Origin: Ensifer sp. IC4062
Lineage (GTDB): Bacteria; Pseudomonadota; Alphaproteobacteria; Rhizobiales; Rhizobiaceae
Assembly: GCF_020193575.1 (NCBI RefSeq)
Contig: NZ_JADYVD010000027.1
Location: 1 to 64,000, forward strand
Direction: 5' to 3'
Length of the DNA: 64,000 nt
Position numbers and translations under genes: made by a program. Under the pieces are notes generated by a model. It was not told the origin of the DNA. It did no database searches and saw only the letters and a program-made list of their open reading frames with translations. Positions 30,459-39,262 of the stretch are shown piece after piece; the stretch's first letter is position 1; each line of letters starts with the position of its first letter.

Positions 30459-32108
30459 CTACTCTCGAAGCGCTTCGGCAGCAGCCCGGTCGCGCAGAAG
30501 CCGGCGGATTACCTTCCCTGACGTCGTCAACGGCAGGCTGTCGACGAACTCGATCTCGCGCGGGTATTCGTGCATGGAAAGCCTGGTTTTCACCCAGTCG
30601 CGGATTCCGGCCGCGGCCTCTTCATCGGCGGAGGCGCCGGGCTTCAGCACCACATAAGCCTTGACGATCTCCGTGCGAACCGGATCGGGCTTTCCGACAA
30701 CAGCCGCCAGTTGAACGTCCGGATGGCCGGCCAGGCAATCCTCGATCTCGCCGGGTCCGATGCGGTACCCCGACGAGGTGATGACATCGTCGTCTCGGCC
30801 GAAGAAGGTGAAGTACCCGTCCGCGTCCATCACGCCCTGGTCCCCGGTCGTCATCCAATCACCGATGAACTTCGCTTCCGTCGCCCGCTCATTGCGCCAA
30901 TAGCCGAGGAACATCACCGGGTCCGGGCGCTGCACGGCCACCTGCCCGACCGCGCCCGGCGGCAGGACCCTCCCCTCGCCGTCAATGATCGCCACACGGT
31001 GACCGGGCGCCGCCTTGCCCATGGAGCCGGGCTTCAAGACACCGAGATCCGCGGCTGCGGAGATGACGATATTACACTCCGTCTGGCCGTAGAATTCGCT
31101 GACATCAATCCCGAGCGCTGCCTTTGCCCATTCGAAGGTCTCGCGCCCGAGCGCCTCGCCGGCGGACCCGATGGTGCGCAGCTTGAGAACATAGCGGTCA
31201 CGCGGCCGGTCGACGGCCTTCAGCAGCCGAAGCGCCGTCGGCGGGATGAAGGCATTGCGCACATCCATCTCTTCCATGATCCGGAAGGCCATGTGCGGAT
31301 CGAATTTCTGGGCCGGCGACGAAACCACCGGCACGCCCAGCAGCAGCGAAGGCAGCAGCGCGTTCAGAAGCCCCCCGGCCCAGGCCCAGTCGGCCGGGGT
31401 CCACATCCGGTCGCCCGGTTGCGGCAGGAAATGATGATGGAACTGGAAGCCCGGCAAATGGCCGAGCAGGACGCGATGACCGTGCAGGGCGCCCTTCGGA
31501 GGCCCGGTCGTTCCGGAGGTGTAGATCATCAGCGCCGGATCGTCCGGGGTCGTATCGGCGGCAGCAAAACGCCGACCACTGTTCGCGAGCCGGTCGAAAC
31601 GAACCGTGCCTGGTTCTTCCTCTTCTTCCGCCAACACGACGAGACCGAGGTCCGGCAGCTTCTCCCGGATCGTGGCAAGCCGCTCGTAGCCAAACCGGTT
31701 GGTGACGATCGCGGTCGCAGCAGCATCCAGCAGACGATATTCAAGCGCATCGACGCCGAACAACAGGGCGAGCGGCAAGGCTATCGCGCCGAGCTTATGG
31801 ATCGCAACATGCGCGATTGCCGCCTCGAAACCCTGCGGCAGGAAGATCGCAACGCGGTCGCCGCGCTTGACGCCATGATCGGCCAATCCGGCGGCAAAGG
31901 CAGACGAGCGCGCCGCAAACGCGCCATAGGTCAGAGACAGATGCGCGCCATCAGGCCTGAAATGCTGAAGGCAGACGCGCTCCGGCTCCCGCTCCGCCCA
32001 GGCATCGCTGACCGCAACGCCGATGTTGAACTTCTCCGGAATCCGCCAGCGGAAATCGCGATAGAGTTCATCGTAGGTTTCGATCTTCGGGAGCATGGGC
32101 GACCGCAA
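30459..32108 (-). CDS. AMP-dependent acyl-CoA synthetase
   Basis: 549 residues of the ANL superfamily. The P-loop MIYTSGTTGPPKGALHG lies near 195, the aromatic/substrate motif FYGQTECN near 340, and the C-terminal subdomain has SSGYRIGPGEIEDCL and the catalytic Lys in LTTSGKVIRRLL. It activates a carboxylate as acyl-AMP, then CoA thioester; chain length (acetyl, medium-chain) is not readable. Stand-alone gene, convergent with the GNAT operon. A tRNA gene lies upstream. Confidence 0.93.
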   Translation of the reverse strand: MRSPMLPKIETYDELYRDFRWRIPEKFNIGVAVSDAWAEREPERVCLQHFRPDGAHLSLTYGAFAARSSAFAAGLADHGVKRGDRVAIFLPQGFEAAIAHVAIHKLGAIALPLALLFGVDALEYRLLDAAATAIVTNRFGYERLATIREKLPDLGLVVLAEEEEEPGTVRFDRLANSGRRFAAADTTPDDPALMIYTSGTTGPPKGALHGHRVLLGHLPGFQFHHHFLPQPGDRMWTPADWAWAGGLLNALLPSLLLGVPVVSSPAQKFDPHMAFRIMEEMDVRNAFIPPTALRLLKAVDRPRDRYVLKLRTIGSAGEALGRETFEWAKAALGIDVSEFYGQTECNIVISAAADLGVLKPGSMGKAAPGHRVAIIDGEGRVLPPGAVGQVAVQRPDPVMFLGYWRNERATEAKFIGDWMTTGDQGVMDADGYFTFFGRDDDVITSSGYRIGPGEIEDCLAGHPDVQLAAVVGKPDPVRTEIVKAYVVLKPGASADEEAAAGIRDWVKTRLSMHEYPREIEFVDSLPLTTSGKVIRRLLRDRAAAEALRE

Positions 32109-32202
32109 CAGAAATTTTCCGCCGTGCAGCTAACATTTTCGCACCCGCCTGTTCAATGGCGCTGCGGCTGCGGAACGCATCCGATAGTCTGCGGGGAGGT
32201 GG

Positions 32203-32287
32203 TGGTGCCCCATGCCGGAGTCGAACCAGCACTCCTTTCGGAACTCGATTTTGAGTCGAGCGCGTCTACCAATTCCGCCAATGGGGC
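32203..32287 (-). tRNA. tRNA-Leu (CAA)
   Basis: 85-nt cloverleaf with 7-bp acceptor stem GCCCCAT/ATGGGGC, D-arm GGCGGAATTGGTAGACGC, anticodon loop CTCAAAA giving anticodon CAA, long variable arm typical of Leu, T-loop GGTTCGACTCC, discriminator A and encoded CCA. Confidence 0.96.
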
Positions 32288-32312
32288 TCAGGCTGTGATG
32301 TCAGCGGTTTGC

Positions 32313-32342
32313 GATTTACACGATGGATTTCGCGCCGGTCAA
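32313..32342 (-). promoter_or_regulatory. candidate promoter of tRNA-Leu
   Basis: Minus-strand TTGACC, 18-base spacer, TAAATC, ending about 25 bases before the tRNA 5' end. Confidence 0.5.
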
Positions 32343-32499
32343 CCGCGAAAATGCATTTCGCAGCCCCGCCATCACAAAAGCGTGCAAACGGTGTGGCTTG
32401 CGGGCAATTTACAGCGGCGCTGATCCTTCCTAATAAGGCGTCGTAGTTACCCGGCCGGCCGCCGAAGCCGGCAACCTATCGCTCGAGCGCGAGGTATTC

Positions 32500-33009
32500 A
32501 TGACCGCAGCTTCCGTCGCCCACCGCCAGCATCTTGTTGGCGCCGTTCTCGTCACGCTCGGCATGGCGGCGACGGTCGGCGGGGCGCTCGCGTTCGAGCA
32601 CATCGGCGGCTACATCCCATGTGCGCTTTGCCTGTTGCAGCGCAATCCCTATTACTACGGCATTCCGCTCGGCCTTCTGGCCATCGTTTCGAGCGTCCTC
32701 AAATTGCCGGCATGGATCACGCGGACGCTGCTTCTTCTCGTCGGCATCCTGATGCTCGTCGGCGCCGGCATGGGCGTCTATCACTCGGGTGTCGAATGGC
32801 ATTTCTGGGAGGGACCGTCGACCTGCGCGACGGCCGCCCAGGGCATCTCGTCCGATGTCGGCGATCTGCTCGGCGATCTCGATGCCAAGCACGCTCCTTC
32901 CTGCACGGATGCGGCAATGCGCGTGCTCGGCCTCTCCTTCGCGGGCTGGAACGTGATCGCAAGCCTGATCCTGGCTGCGATCACATTGCGCGCTGCCGCC
33001 AAGGCTTGA
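32500..33009 (+). CDS. DsbB-family disulfide bond formation protein
   Basis: 169 residues, four membrane segments. First active pair in CALCLLQR near 41-44; second pair Cys in PSTCATAAQ and PSCTDAAM; DsbB family fold with AFEHIGGYIPC and GWNVIASL. It reoxidises DsbA-type oxidases via quinone in the inner membrane. The DsbA partner is not in the window. Followed immediately by a RIME1-like repeat. Confidence 0.92.
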   Translation: MTAASVAHRQHLVGAVLVTLGMAATVGGALAFEHIGGYIPCALCLLQRNPYYYGIPLGLLAIVSSVLKLPAWITRTLLLLVGILMLVGAGMGVYHSGVEWHFWEGPSTCATAAQGISSDVGDLLGDLDAKHAPSCTDAAMRVLGLSFAGWNVIASLILAAITLRAAAKA

Positions 33010-33015
33010 TGACGC

Positions 33016-33122
33016 CTACTGCATGTTTCCTTAAATCGTAGCCGATTCAAGGACAAAAACATGCAGCAATTCAACGCGCTACAGCGTCCTTTGCGCGTCT
33101 GATAAGACGCGCGGCGCTGCAG
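33016..33122 (+). repeat. RIME1-like intergenic repeat (complete)
   Basis: CTACTGCATGTTTCCTTAAATCG..GATTCAAGGACAAAAACATGCAG and CTACAGCGTCCTTTGCGCGTC..GACGCGCGGCGCTGCAG. Lies between convergent dsbB-like and HNH genes. Confidence 0.9.
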
Positions 33123-33131
33123 GCTTGATTC

Positions 33132-33689
33132 TTACGGCTGCAGTTCGACATCCCAGTAGAGATAGTCCATCCAGCTTTCGTGCAGATGGTTCGGCGGGAA
33201 GAGCCGACCGTTGTTGTGCAGGTCCTGTACCGTCGGTTGATACGGCTTCTGGTGCGGGAACATGTTGGCCTGCTTCGGCAGCTTGCTGCCCTTGCGCAGG
33301 TTACAGGGCGAACAGGCCGCCACGACATTTTCCCAAGTCGTCTGGCCGCCATGGGCGCGCGGCACGACATGGTCGAAGGTCAGGTCGTCAGGCGATCCGC
33401 AATACTGGCACTCGAACTTGTCGCGGAGGAAGACGTTGAACCGGGTGAAGGCCGGATGGCGCGACGGCTGCACATAACTCTTGAGACAAACGACGCTCGG
33501 CAGCCGCATCGAAAAGCTTGGCGAAGAAACTGAATGTTCGTATTCGGCGAGGATCGTGACGCGGTCAAGGAAGACGGCCTTGATCGCGTCCTGCCAGGAC
33601 CAGAGCGACAAGGGGTAGTAACTCAGCGGCCGGTAGTCGGCGTTCAAGACGAGCGCCGGCAGGGCCTGCGGTGAGACTGCAATCGTCAA
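33132..33689 (-). CDS. HNH endonuclease family protein
   Basis: 185 residues. TTG start at 33689 is supported by AGGAG at about 9 bases; the earlier ATG at 33761 gives a poor N-terminus. The N-terminal region (LPALVLNADYRPLSYYPLS) is shared by a widespread alphaproteobacterial HNH family. The nuclease domain near 100-150 has CxxC (CQYCG), the HNH core TFDHVVPRAHGGQTTWENVV and CSPCNLRKG. Likely a stand-alone DNA-repair or housekeeping nuclease; the biological role is unknown. Confidence 0.94.
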   Translation of the reverse strand: MTIAVSPQALPALVLNADYRPLSYYPLSLWSWQDAIKAVFLDRVTILAEYEHSVSSPSFSMRLPSVVCLKSYVQPSRHPAFTRFNVFLRDKFECQYCGSPDDLTFDHVVPRAHGGQTTWENVVAACSPCNLRKGSKLPKQANMFPHQKPYQPTVQDLHNNGRLFPPNHLHESWMDYLYWDVELQP

Positions 33690-33795
33690 GCGTATTCTCC
33701 TGATCGATTCGGCATCTGCACCTTCTATATTAGTCGTGTTGCGACAGGATTGTGAAGCCACAAAGAAAAACGGGGCGAAGGATTCGCTTTTTTCT

Positions 33796-34443
33796 TCAAG
33801 GCGTCACCGGCAGCGCGTCACGCCGCATTTCCTGTGCATAATAGGCCCAGAACAGCCGCGCTGCGACGCTGCGCCATGGTGACCAAGAGGTCGCGAGCGA
33901 ATCGACCTCGCTTGCCGTCGGGCGCAGATCGAACTCGAGGGCGTGGCCGACGGCGTTCTGCAGCGCAACGTCGCCGGACGGAAAGACGTCCGGATGGCCG
34001 GCGCAGAAAAGCAGGTAGACCTCCGCCGTCCAGCGACCGACCCCCTTGATCGCCGTCAGTTCGTGGATCGCCACGGCGGCCTCGGCGTTGCAGATGGCGT
34101 CGAGATCGATCTCGCCGGCAGCCGCGGCTGCCGCGACCCGCCGCAACGTGTCGGCCTTGGCGCGGGAGAGACCGAACTGCCGGCAATCTTCGTCGCCGAG
34201 CGAAAGGACTGTGGCCGGACTGATCTCGCCGAGCGAGGCCTCCATCCGCCGCCAGATCGCGGCAGCGCTCGCCTTCGAGACCATTTGCGAAACGATGATG
34301 TTGGCGAGGCCGCGATATCCCGGATCCGTTCTCCTGAGGGGCACCGGCCCCGCCTTGGCGATCACGTGCTCGAGACGGGCGTCGAGCATCACCAGACCGG
34401 CAAGCCCGGCCTCGATATCCTCGTGCGTCCGGATGATCCGCAT
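33796..34443 (-). CDS. DNA-3-methyladenine glycosylase (AlkA-like HhH-GPD)
   Basis: 215-residue monofunctional base-excision glycosylase of the HhH-GPD superfamily. Helix-hairpin-helix LTAIKGVGRWTAEVYLLF and catalytic Asp in FPSGDVALQNAVG (the GPD element) near 145-160. Removes alkylated bases. ATG at 34443 follows GGAGGG; the ORF continuing upstream to 34848 runs through a repeat and gluQ antisense and is rejected. Neighbours the HNH gene on the same strand but separated by about 100 bases. Confidence 0.93.
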   Translation of the reverse strand: MRIIRTHEDIEAGLAGLVMLDARLEHVIAKAGPVPLRRTDPGYRGLANIIVSQMVSKASAAAIWRRMEASLGEISPATVLSLGDEDCRQFGLSRAKADTLRRVAAAAAAGEIDLDAICNAEAAVAIHELTAIKGVGRWTAEVYLLFCAGHPDVFPSGDVALQNAVGHALEFDLRPTASEVDSLATSWSPWRSVAARLFWAYYAQEMRRDALPVTP

Positions 34444-34451
34444 GCGCCCTC

Positions 34452-34553
34452 CACTGCATGTTTCCTTAGATCGTAACCGATGTAGCGACAAAAACATGCA
34501 GCAATTCAAAGTGCTACAGCGTTCCTTGTGGGTCTGAAAAGACGCACCGCGCC
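34452..34553 (+). repeat. RIME1-like intergenic repeat
   Basis: CACTGCATGTTTCCTTAGATCG..CGATGTAGCGACAAAAACATGCAG and GCTACAGCGTTCCTTGTGGGTC..GACGCACCGCGCC. Lies in the divergent gap between the glycosylase and gluQ. Confidence 0.85.
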
Positions 34554-34599
34554 CAGAAAGCGGATGACCTTTATACCGCTTCCATGCCAAAGGGAAACG

Positions 34600-35484
34600 A
34601 TGACCAGTCTGCCACAGCAACCCGTTTTTCGTTTCGCACCGAGCCCTAATGGCTTCCTGCACCTCGGTCACGCCCTGTCCGCCATCCTCAATCATGACAT
34701 GGCGGCCGTGACCAATGGACGCTTTCTGCTGCGGATCGAGGATATCGACCGCACGCGTTGCCGCCCGGAGCTGGAGCAGGCGATTTTCGACGACCTCGGT
34801 TGGCTGGGTCTCAGTTGGGAGCAACCGGTGCGCCGCCAGTCCGAACACCTCGACCTTTATGCCGAGATGCTTCAGCGCTTGCGGGCAATGGGCATCCTCT
34901 ATCCGTCGATTATGACCCGCGGGGAGATAAGGGCGGCGGTGGCCGTTGCGGAAGTCTCCGGATCGGCCTGGCCGCGTGATCCGGACGGAACGCCGATTTA
35001 TCCGGGCCGCGAGCGCGAACTGTCACTTGGCGAGCAAGTCGCACTTGTCGCCGGCGATCGGCCCTTTGCCTGGCGCCTCGACGTCGAAAAAGCGGTCGAT
35101 CTCGTTCACCGTCCTCTGACGTGGCAAGAAACCGGCGCAGGCCCCGCCGGGGAAACAGGCCAGATCCCGGCCGATCCCGCAAGCTGGGGCGATGTAATCC
35201 TCTCGCGTTCCGACGCGCCATCGAGCTACCACCTCTCGGTGGTCATCGACGACGCTCTGCAGGGTGTCACCCATGTCGTGCGTGGGCGCGATCTCTACCA
35301 TGCGACTTCAGTACATCGCTTGCTTCAGCGGCTTCTCGATCTGCCAGAACCGATCTACCATCATCACCGCCTTATCCTCGGGCGGGATGGCAAGAAGCTG
35401 TCGAAGAGCAACAAGGACACCGGTATCGCGGCTTTCCGCGCTGCCGGAAAGACGCCCGCGGATATTCGTGAAATGGTGCTATGA
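34600..35484 (+). CDS. gluQ: glutamyl-Q tRNA(Asp) synthetase
   Basis: 294-residue paralogue of GluRS catalytic core lacking the anticodon-binding domain. It attaches Glu to queuosine in tRNA-Asp. HIGH-type motif FLHLGHALSA near 20 and KMSKS-type KKLSKSNKDTG near 266. The zinc-binding Cys motif of E. coli GluQ is replaced by a Cys-free LYPSIMTRGEI. SD GGGAAA before ATG 34600; a longer ORF from 34528 runs through the repeat. A VUT (queuosine-precursor) transporter is found elsewhere in the window. Confidence 0.95.
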   Translation: MTSLPQQPVFRFAPSPNGFLHLGHALSAILNHDMAAVTNGRFLLRIEDIDRTRCRPELEQAIFDDLGWLGLSWEQPVRRQSEHLDLYAEMLQRLRAMGILYPSIMTRGEIRAAVAVAEVSGSAWPRDPDGTPIYPGRERELSLGEQVALVAGDRPFAWRLDVEKAVDLVHRPLTWQETGAGPAGETGQIPADPASWGDVILSRSDAPSSYHLSVVIDDALQGVTHVVRGRDLYHATSVHRLLQRLLDLPEPIYHHHRLILGRDGKKLSKSNKDTGIAAFRAAGKTPADIREMVL

Positions 35485-36378
35485 GCCATTCTCGGCGGGG
35501 CGATCGTCATTCTCGCGCTGGCCCAAGAAACTGCGCATGACGAGGCGCTTGACCCGGAATTTCATGATTGCGGCGTTGATCTCGGCACCGATGATGAAGA
35601 TTGCGCCGATCATGTACAGAAACACCAGAACGATCACGACCGAGGCGAGACCGGCATAGGTGGCCACATAACTCGAGAAGGCCCTGAGGTAATAGGCAAA
35701 GGCGTAGGCGCCAATCGACCAGAACAGCAGCGTGAGAACAATTCCGGGAAGAACATCGAAGACCTTGCGGTGTCCGTCCGGAAGCCAGAGATGCGACACC
35801 AGCAGCCCGCCGGTGAGCATCACTAGGGCCAGCGTTAGCCCCCAATCGTCGACCGTTGCGAGGACGGAGTCGAGCCAAGGCAGCCATTGGTCGGCATTGC
35901 GCACCGCAAGCGGCACCGCAACGAGCAGGATGCTGATGACGGCAAGGATGAGGACGCCGGCGATCACGAAGCCGAGACTCGCAAGGCGCGTAATGTACCA
36001 CGGGCGGCTTTCCGCCACCCGGTAGGCACGGTTAAGCGCAATCCTCAACGCTTCGACGCCGTTGGAGGCGAAATAGGCGGCGGCGAGCACCGAGATTGTG
36101 AGCAAGCCACCGCGCGGAATTGTCAGCACGCGCACAACCTCGTCAGCCACCGGTTTGGCGATCGATTCGGGCCAGGCATCGAAAATCAGATGGACAGCGG
36201 TTTCTGCAAACTGGTCAGCGCCAAGGAAACTCCCGAGGGCGGTGCCGAAGATCAGGAATGGGAAGACGGCCATCAGCGAGGATAGTGCCACATGGCTCGC
36301 CATCGCCCAACCGTCGTCCTCGCTGAAGTGCCAGAGCGCATCGAACACGACCTTCCAGATGATGCGAGCGACGGCCAT
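35479..36378 (-). CDS. YihY/BrkB family inner membrane protein
   Basis: 299 residues with six to seven membrane segments. Typical N-terminus WHFSEDDGWAMASHVALSSLMAVFPFLIF, DFASNGVEAL-type segment (FASNGVEALRIALNRAYR), SFLWLPDGHRKVFDVLPG and the final AEINAAIMKFRVKR. Family function unsettled (once called a ribonuclease BN). Start 36378 preceded by GGAG at good spacing; ATG at 36405 and a longer ORF to 37212 are rejected. Converges on gluQ with a 6-base overlap of the 3' ends. Confidence 0.93.
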   Translation of the reverse strand: MAVARIIWKVVFDALWHFSEDDGWAMASHVALSSLMAVFPFLIFGTALGSFLGADQFAETAVHLIFDAWPESIAKPVADEVVRVLTIPRGGLLTISVLAAAYFASNGVEALRIALNRAYRVAESRPWYITRLASLGFVIAGVLILAVISILLVAVPLAVRNADQWLPWLDSVLATVDDWGLTLALVMLTGGLLVSHLWLPDGHRKVFDVLPGIVLTLLFWSIGAYAFAYYLRAFSSYVATYAGLASVVIVLVFLYMIGAIFIIGAEINAAIMKFRVKRLVMRSFLGQRENDDRPAENGS

Positions 36379-36501
36379 TCCATCTCCGAGCTTTGCGGTA
36401 TCCATGTGCACCGACGGAGGCCGGTGTGGCACACGCAATTCAATTGTATCCCACCGACGAATATGGGAAACGGGGGATGGATTTCTACAGGAATCGACCG
36501 G

Positions 36502-37335
36502 ATGCCCGATCGTCCCACCATCATTGTCACAGGCTGCTCTTCCGGCATCGGCGCCTACTGCGCCCGCGCGCTGAAGGCGGACGGCTGGCGCGTCTTCGCG
36601 ACCGTGCGCCGGCCTCAAGATCAGGCGGAACTGGAGGCCGAAGGCATCGAGACCTTCATCATGGACTACAGCAGGCCGGAAACGATCGTCGCGCTGGCGG
36701 AGGCGGTGATGGCCCGCTCGGGCGGGCGCATTGACGCCCTCTTCAACAATGGTGCCTATGGTCAGGCGGGCGCGGTCGAGGACCTGCCGGCCGAGGCGCT
36801 CAGGCTGCAACTCGAAACCAATGTCGTCGGTTGGCATGAGCTGACACGCCGCGTGATACCGGCGATGCGGGCTCGCGGCCACGGCCGCATCGTGCAATGC
36901 TCCTCGATCCTCGGCATCGTCCCCTATCGCTGGCGCGGTGCGTACAATGCCTCGAAATTTGCCATCGAAGGACTGTCGCTGACCTTGAGAATGGAGCTTG
37001 CCGGCAGCGGCGTCCACGTCAGCCTGATCGAGCCGGGACCGATCGCATCGAAATTCACGGCGAATGCCATTCCCTATATCGAGCGCTTCATCGATCTCAA
37101 GAATTCCGTACATCGCGCGGAATATGAGCGACAGATGCGACGCCTGCGCGGCGAAAGTAAGCCAGCAGCGGGAAAGCTTGGGCCGGACGCCGTCTACGCC
37201 GTTTTGAAACATGCGCTGACGTCACGCAGGCCGCGACCGCACTATATAGTAACAAGACCCGCCAAGCAGGGTGCACTGCTGAAGAAGCTCCTGCCGGCCT
37301 CCCTATTCTATCGCATCATCGGCCGTCTCGGCTGA
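36502..37335 (+). CDS. short-chain dehydrogenase/reductase
   Basis: 277 residues. Cofactor motif TGCSSGIGAYCARAL near 9-23, NNGAYG (NNAG-type), catalytic Ser in CSSILG, and YxxxK in YNASKFAIEG near 155-159. NAD(P) oxidoreductase; substrate unknown. Start chosen at 36502, preceded by an AGGA motif; an ORF start at 36292 overlaps BrkB and is rejected. Lies just upstream of the HIG1 protein gene on the same strand with a 23-base gap. Confidence 0.94.
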   Translation: MPDRPTIIVTGCSSGIGAYCARALKADGWRVFATVRRPQDQAELEAEGIETFIMDYSRPETIVALAEAVMARSGGRIDALFNNGAYGQAGAVEDLPAEALRLQLETNVVGWHELTRRVIPAMRARGHGRIVQCSSILGIVPYRWRGAYNASKFAIEGLSLTLRMELAGSGVHVSLIEPGPIASKFTANAIPYIERFIDLKNSVHRAEYERQMRRLRGESKPAAGKLGPDAVYAVLKHALTSRRPRPHYIVTRPAKQGALLKKLLPASLFYRIIGRLG

Positions 37336-37358
37336 CCGAAATTGGAGGGATATGCATC

Positions 37359-37562
37359 ATGTCCACTTTCTTCACCGGCCTGACCCTGCTCGTCATGGGC
37401 CTGGTCGTGATCGTTCTGATACGCGGCCTTTTCAACATGGCCACGGGCGGCAGCGGCAATACTTCAAACAAGTTGATGCAGGCGCGCATCGTCCTGCAGG
37501 CGATCGCCATCGCGCTGATCATGCTGACGCTGTGGATCACCGGCGGCGGCCGGCCGGGCTGA
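37359..37562 (+). CDS. twin transmembrane protein with HIG1 domain
   Basis: 67 residues: two membrane segments (LTLLVMGLVVIVLIRGLF and ARIVLQAIAIALIMLTLW) joined by a short Gly/Asn loop NMATGGSGNTSNKLMQ. The HIG_1_N family is related to mitochondrial respirasome-associated proteins; the bacterial role is unknown. SD GGAGGG upstream (TTGGAGGGATATGCATC). It sits between an SDR and the cobalamin adenosyltransferase gene on one strand. Confidence 0.9.
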   Translation: MSTFFTGLTLLVMGLVVIVLIRGLFNMATGGSGNTSNKLMQARIVLQAIAIALIMLTLWITGGGRPG

Positions 37563-37576
37563 TAGGGGGCGACACC

Positions 37577-38149
37577 ATGGTAAGGCTTAACAAGATCTAC
37601 ACGAGGACAGGCGACGACGGCACGACTGGACTTGTTTCCGGCCCACGCCGCGCGAAATGCGACCTGCGCGTCGAGGCATATGGCACGGTTGACGAGGCGA
37701 ACGCCCTAGTCGGCCTTGCGCGCCAGCACACCGACGGCATGCCCGATCTCGACGCCATGCTGATGCGCATCCAGAATGACCTCTTCGACCTCGGAGCGGA
37801 CCTCGCAACGCCGGATACTGGCGAGACGCCGGACCATGAACCGCTGAGGATCGCAGCCGCCCAGGTCGCGAGGATCGAAGGTGAGATCGACCGCCTTAAC
37901 GCCGATCTCGAACCCCTGCGGTCCTTCGTTCTGCCGGCCGGGAGCCCGGCTTCCGCGGCCCTGCACGTTGCCCGCACCGTTGCACGACGTGCCGAACGCC
38001 AGATCGTTGCACTTGCTGCCGGCGAGATCGTCAGCCGCGACGCGATCGCCTATATCAATCGACTCTCGGACTTCCTTTTCGTGGCCGCCCGCTGGGCAAA
38101 TGACAAGGGACGTTCCGACGTGCTTTGGGTTCCGGGCAAGAACAGGTAA
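37577..38149 (+). CDS. cob(I)yrinic acid a,c-diamide / cobalamin adenosyltransferase (PduO type)
   Basis: 190 residues. PduO-type signature: KIYTRTGDDGTTGL at the N-terminus (ATP binding), RVEAYGTVDEANALVGLA, and FVLPAGSPASAALHVARTVARRAER, then INRLSDFLFVAARWAN. It makes adenosylcobalamin from Co(I) cobalamin. Starts 14 bases after the HIG1 gene stop with SD AGGGGG; longer upstream start at 37352 overlaps that gene and is rejected. Confidence 0.95.
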   Translation: MVRLNKIYTRTGDDGTTGLVSGPRRAKCDLRVEAYGTVDEANALVGLARQHTDGMPDLDAMLMRIQNDLFDLGADLATPDTGETPDHEPLRIAAAQVARIEGEIDRLNADLEPLRSFVLPAGSPASAALHVARTVARRAERQIVALAAGEIVSRDAIAYINRLSDFLFVAARWANDKGRSDVLWVPGKNR

Positions 38150-38179
38150 CGTTCGTCAAGAATCACGCTCGAGGGCCGC

Positions 38180-38971
38180 ATGTTCATACCGCTTCACGAC
38201 AGCAACGCGCTGAAGCACATCAGCATGCAGTATGTGACGATCGCGCTGATCGCCACGAACATCGCGGTCTGGCTCGTTACCGGCCCGATAGCCACGGAAG
38301 AGTTCGCAAACGCGGCCGTGCTCGGGCTCGGCTACATCCCGGCTGTGATCTTCGACTATGCCGACCTCGATCCGTCGCTCGTCATCGTTCCCGATCATTT
38401 CACGTTCGTCACCTATTCGTTCCTGCACGGCGACTTGTCGCACCTGGCGATGAACATGCTGTTTCTCTGGGTTTTCGGCGACAGTGTCGAGGACGCGCTC
38501 GGGCATTTTCGCTTCCTCGTCTTCTACCTGCTGTGCGCGGCCGCGGGCGCGCTCGCGCACGGACTGCTCGATCCTGCTTCGGAAGCGCCGCTGATCGGCG
38601 CTTCAGGCGCCATTTCTGGCGTGGTCGCCGCCTATTTCCTGCTCCATCCGAAGGTGCGAGTGTGGGTTCTCGTCCTCTTCCGCATTCCATTGCCACTGCC
38701 TGCGGCGATCCCGCTGGCGTTCTGGATCGGCCAGCAATTCTACATGCTGGTGGTCGACTCCGGCAGCGGCGTCTCCTGGAGTGCACATGTCGGCGGCATT
38801 GCTGCGGGGCTTCTGTTGGTGGTCGTTTTGCGACGTCGCGGCGTCCCGCTGTTCGATCGCACGATCGTCAGTCCGCGCGCCGTCGAGCATCGTGAGGAGC
38901 GCCCGGCGGAGGTCGACGCCAGCACCGCGAGCGCCAGAAAACCGCCTACTCCATGGGGCCGGCCGACCTGA
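38180..38971 (+). CDS. rhomboid family intramembrane serine protease
   Basis: 263 residues, six-segment core. Catalytic Ser in LIGASGAISGVVA near 140 and catalytic His in SAHVGGIAAGL near 200; the FTYSFLHGDLSHLAMNMLFLWVFG region contains the conserved HxxxN. Cleaves membrane-spanning substrates; substrates unknown. A 30-base gap follows the adenosyltransferase gene, so it may belong to the same operon. Polar C-terminal tail. Confidence 0.92.
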   Translation: MFIPLHDSNALKHISMQYVTIALIATNIAVWLVTGPIATEEFANAAVLGLGYIPAVIFDYADLDPSLVIVPDHFTFVTYSFLHGDLSHLAMNMLFLWVFGDSVEDALGHFRFLVFYLLCAAAGALAHGLLDPASEAPLIGASGAISGVVAAYFLLHPKVRVWVLVLFRIPLPLPAAIPLAFWIGQQFYMLVVDSGSGVSWSAHVGGIAAGLLLVVVLRRRGVPLFDRTIVSPRAVEHREERPAEVDASTASARKPPTPWGRPT

Positions 38972-39262
38972 GATGCGATGCAGCCGCGCAATGTGCGTGC
39001 GGATATGAATCGCAATTTCAATATGTTGAACGTGCTGCGGGTGAGAAGGTCTGTGCCATTCGGCGTTCCTCGTTACACCGCTTGCCAAGCGCCAATCTGA
39101 CGTGTACGTAAACGTCATTCGAAATCTCGAGGTTATATCGATTTAGCTTCGCGGACGGCGATTGTAATTGGAGAAAAAACGCGTATCGATGTCGCCAACC
39201 GACAATCAGGCAGCTCTGTTAAGGGGCATTTTCCTGCGAAAGCTCTTGGAGGGAATGAATCC
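38972..39262. other. intergenic region upstream of etfB
   Basis: About 290 bases; presumed etfBA promoter. No gene or clear structure recognised, apart from a strong SD (TTGGAGGG) before the etfB start. Confidence 0.4.

Noticed and set aside
30570-32423. 617-codon ORF antisense to the acyl-CoA synthetase and tRNA-Leu
   Set aside because: It runs through a tRNA gene, and the opposite strand is a complete ANL enzyme.
36405-37212. N-terminal extension of BrkB (to 577 residues)
   Set aside because: It is the antisense of the SDR gene; the family start with SD is at 36378.
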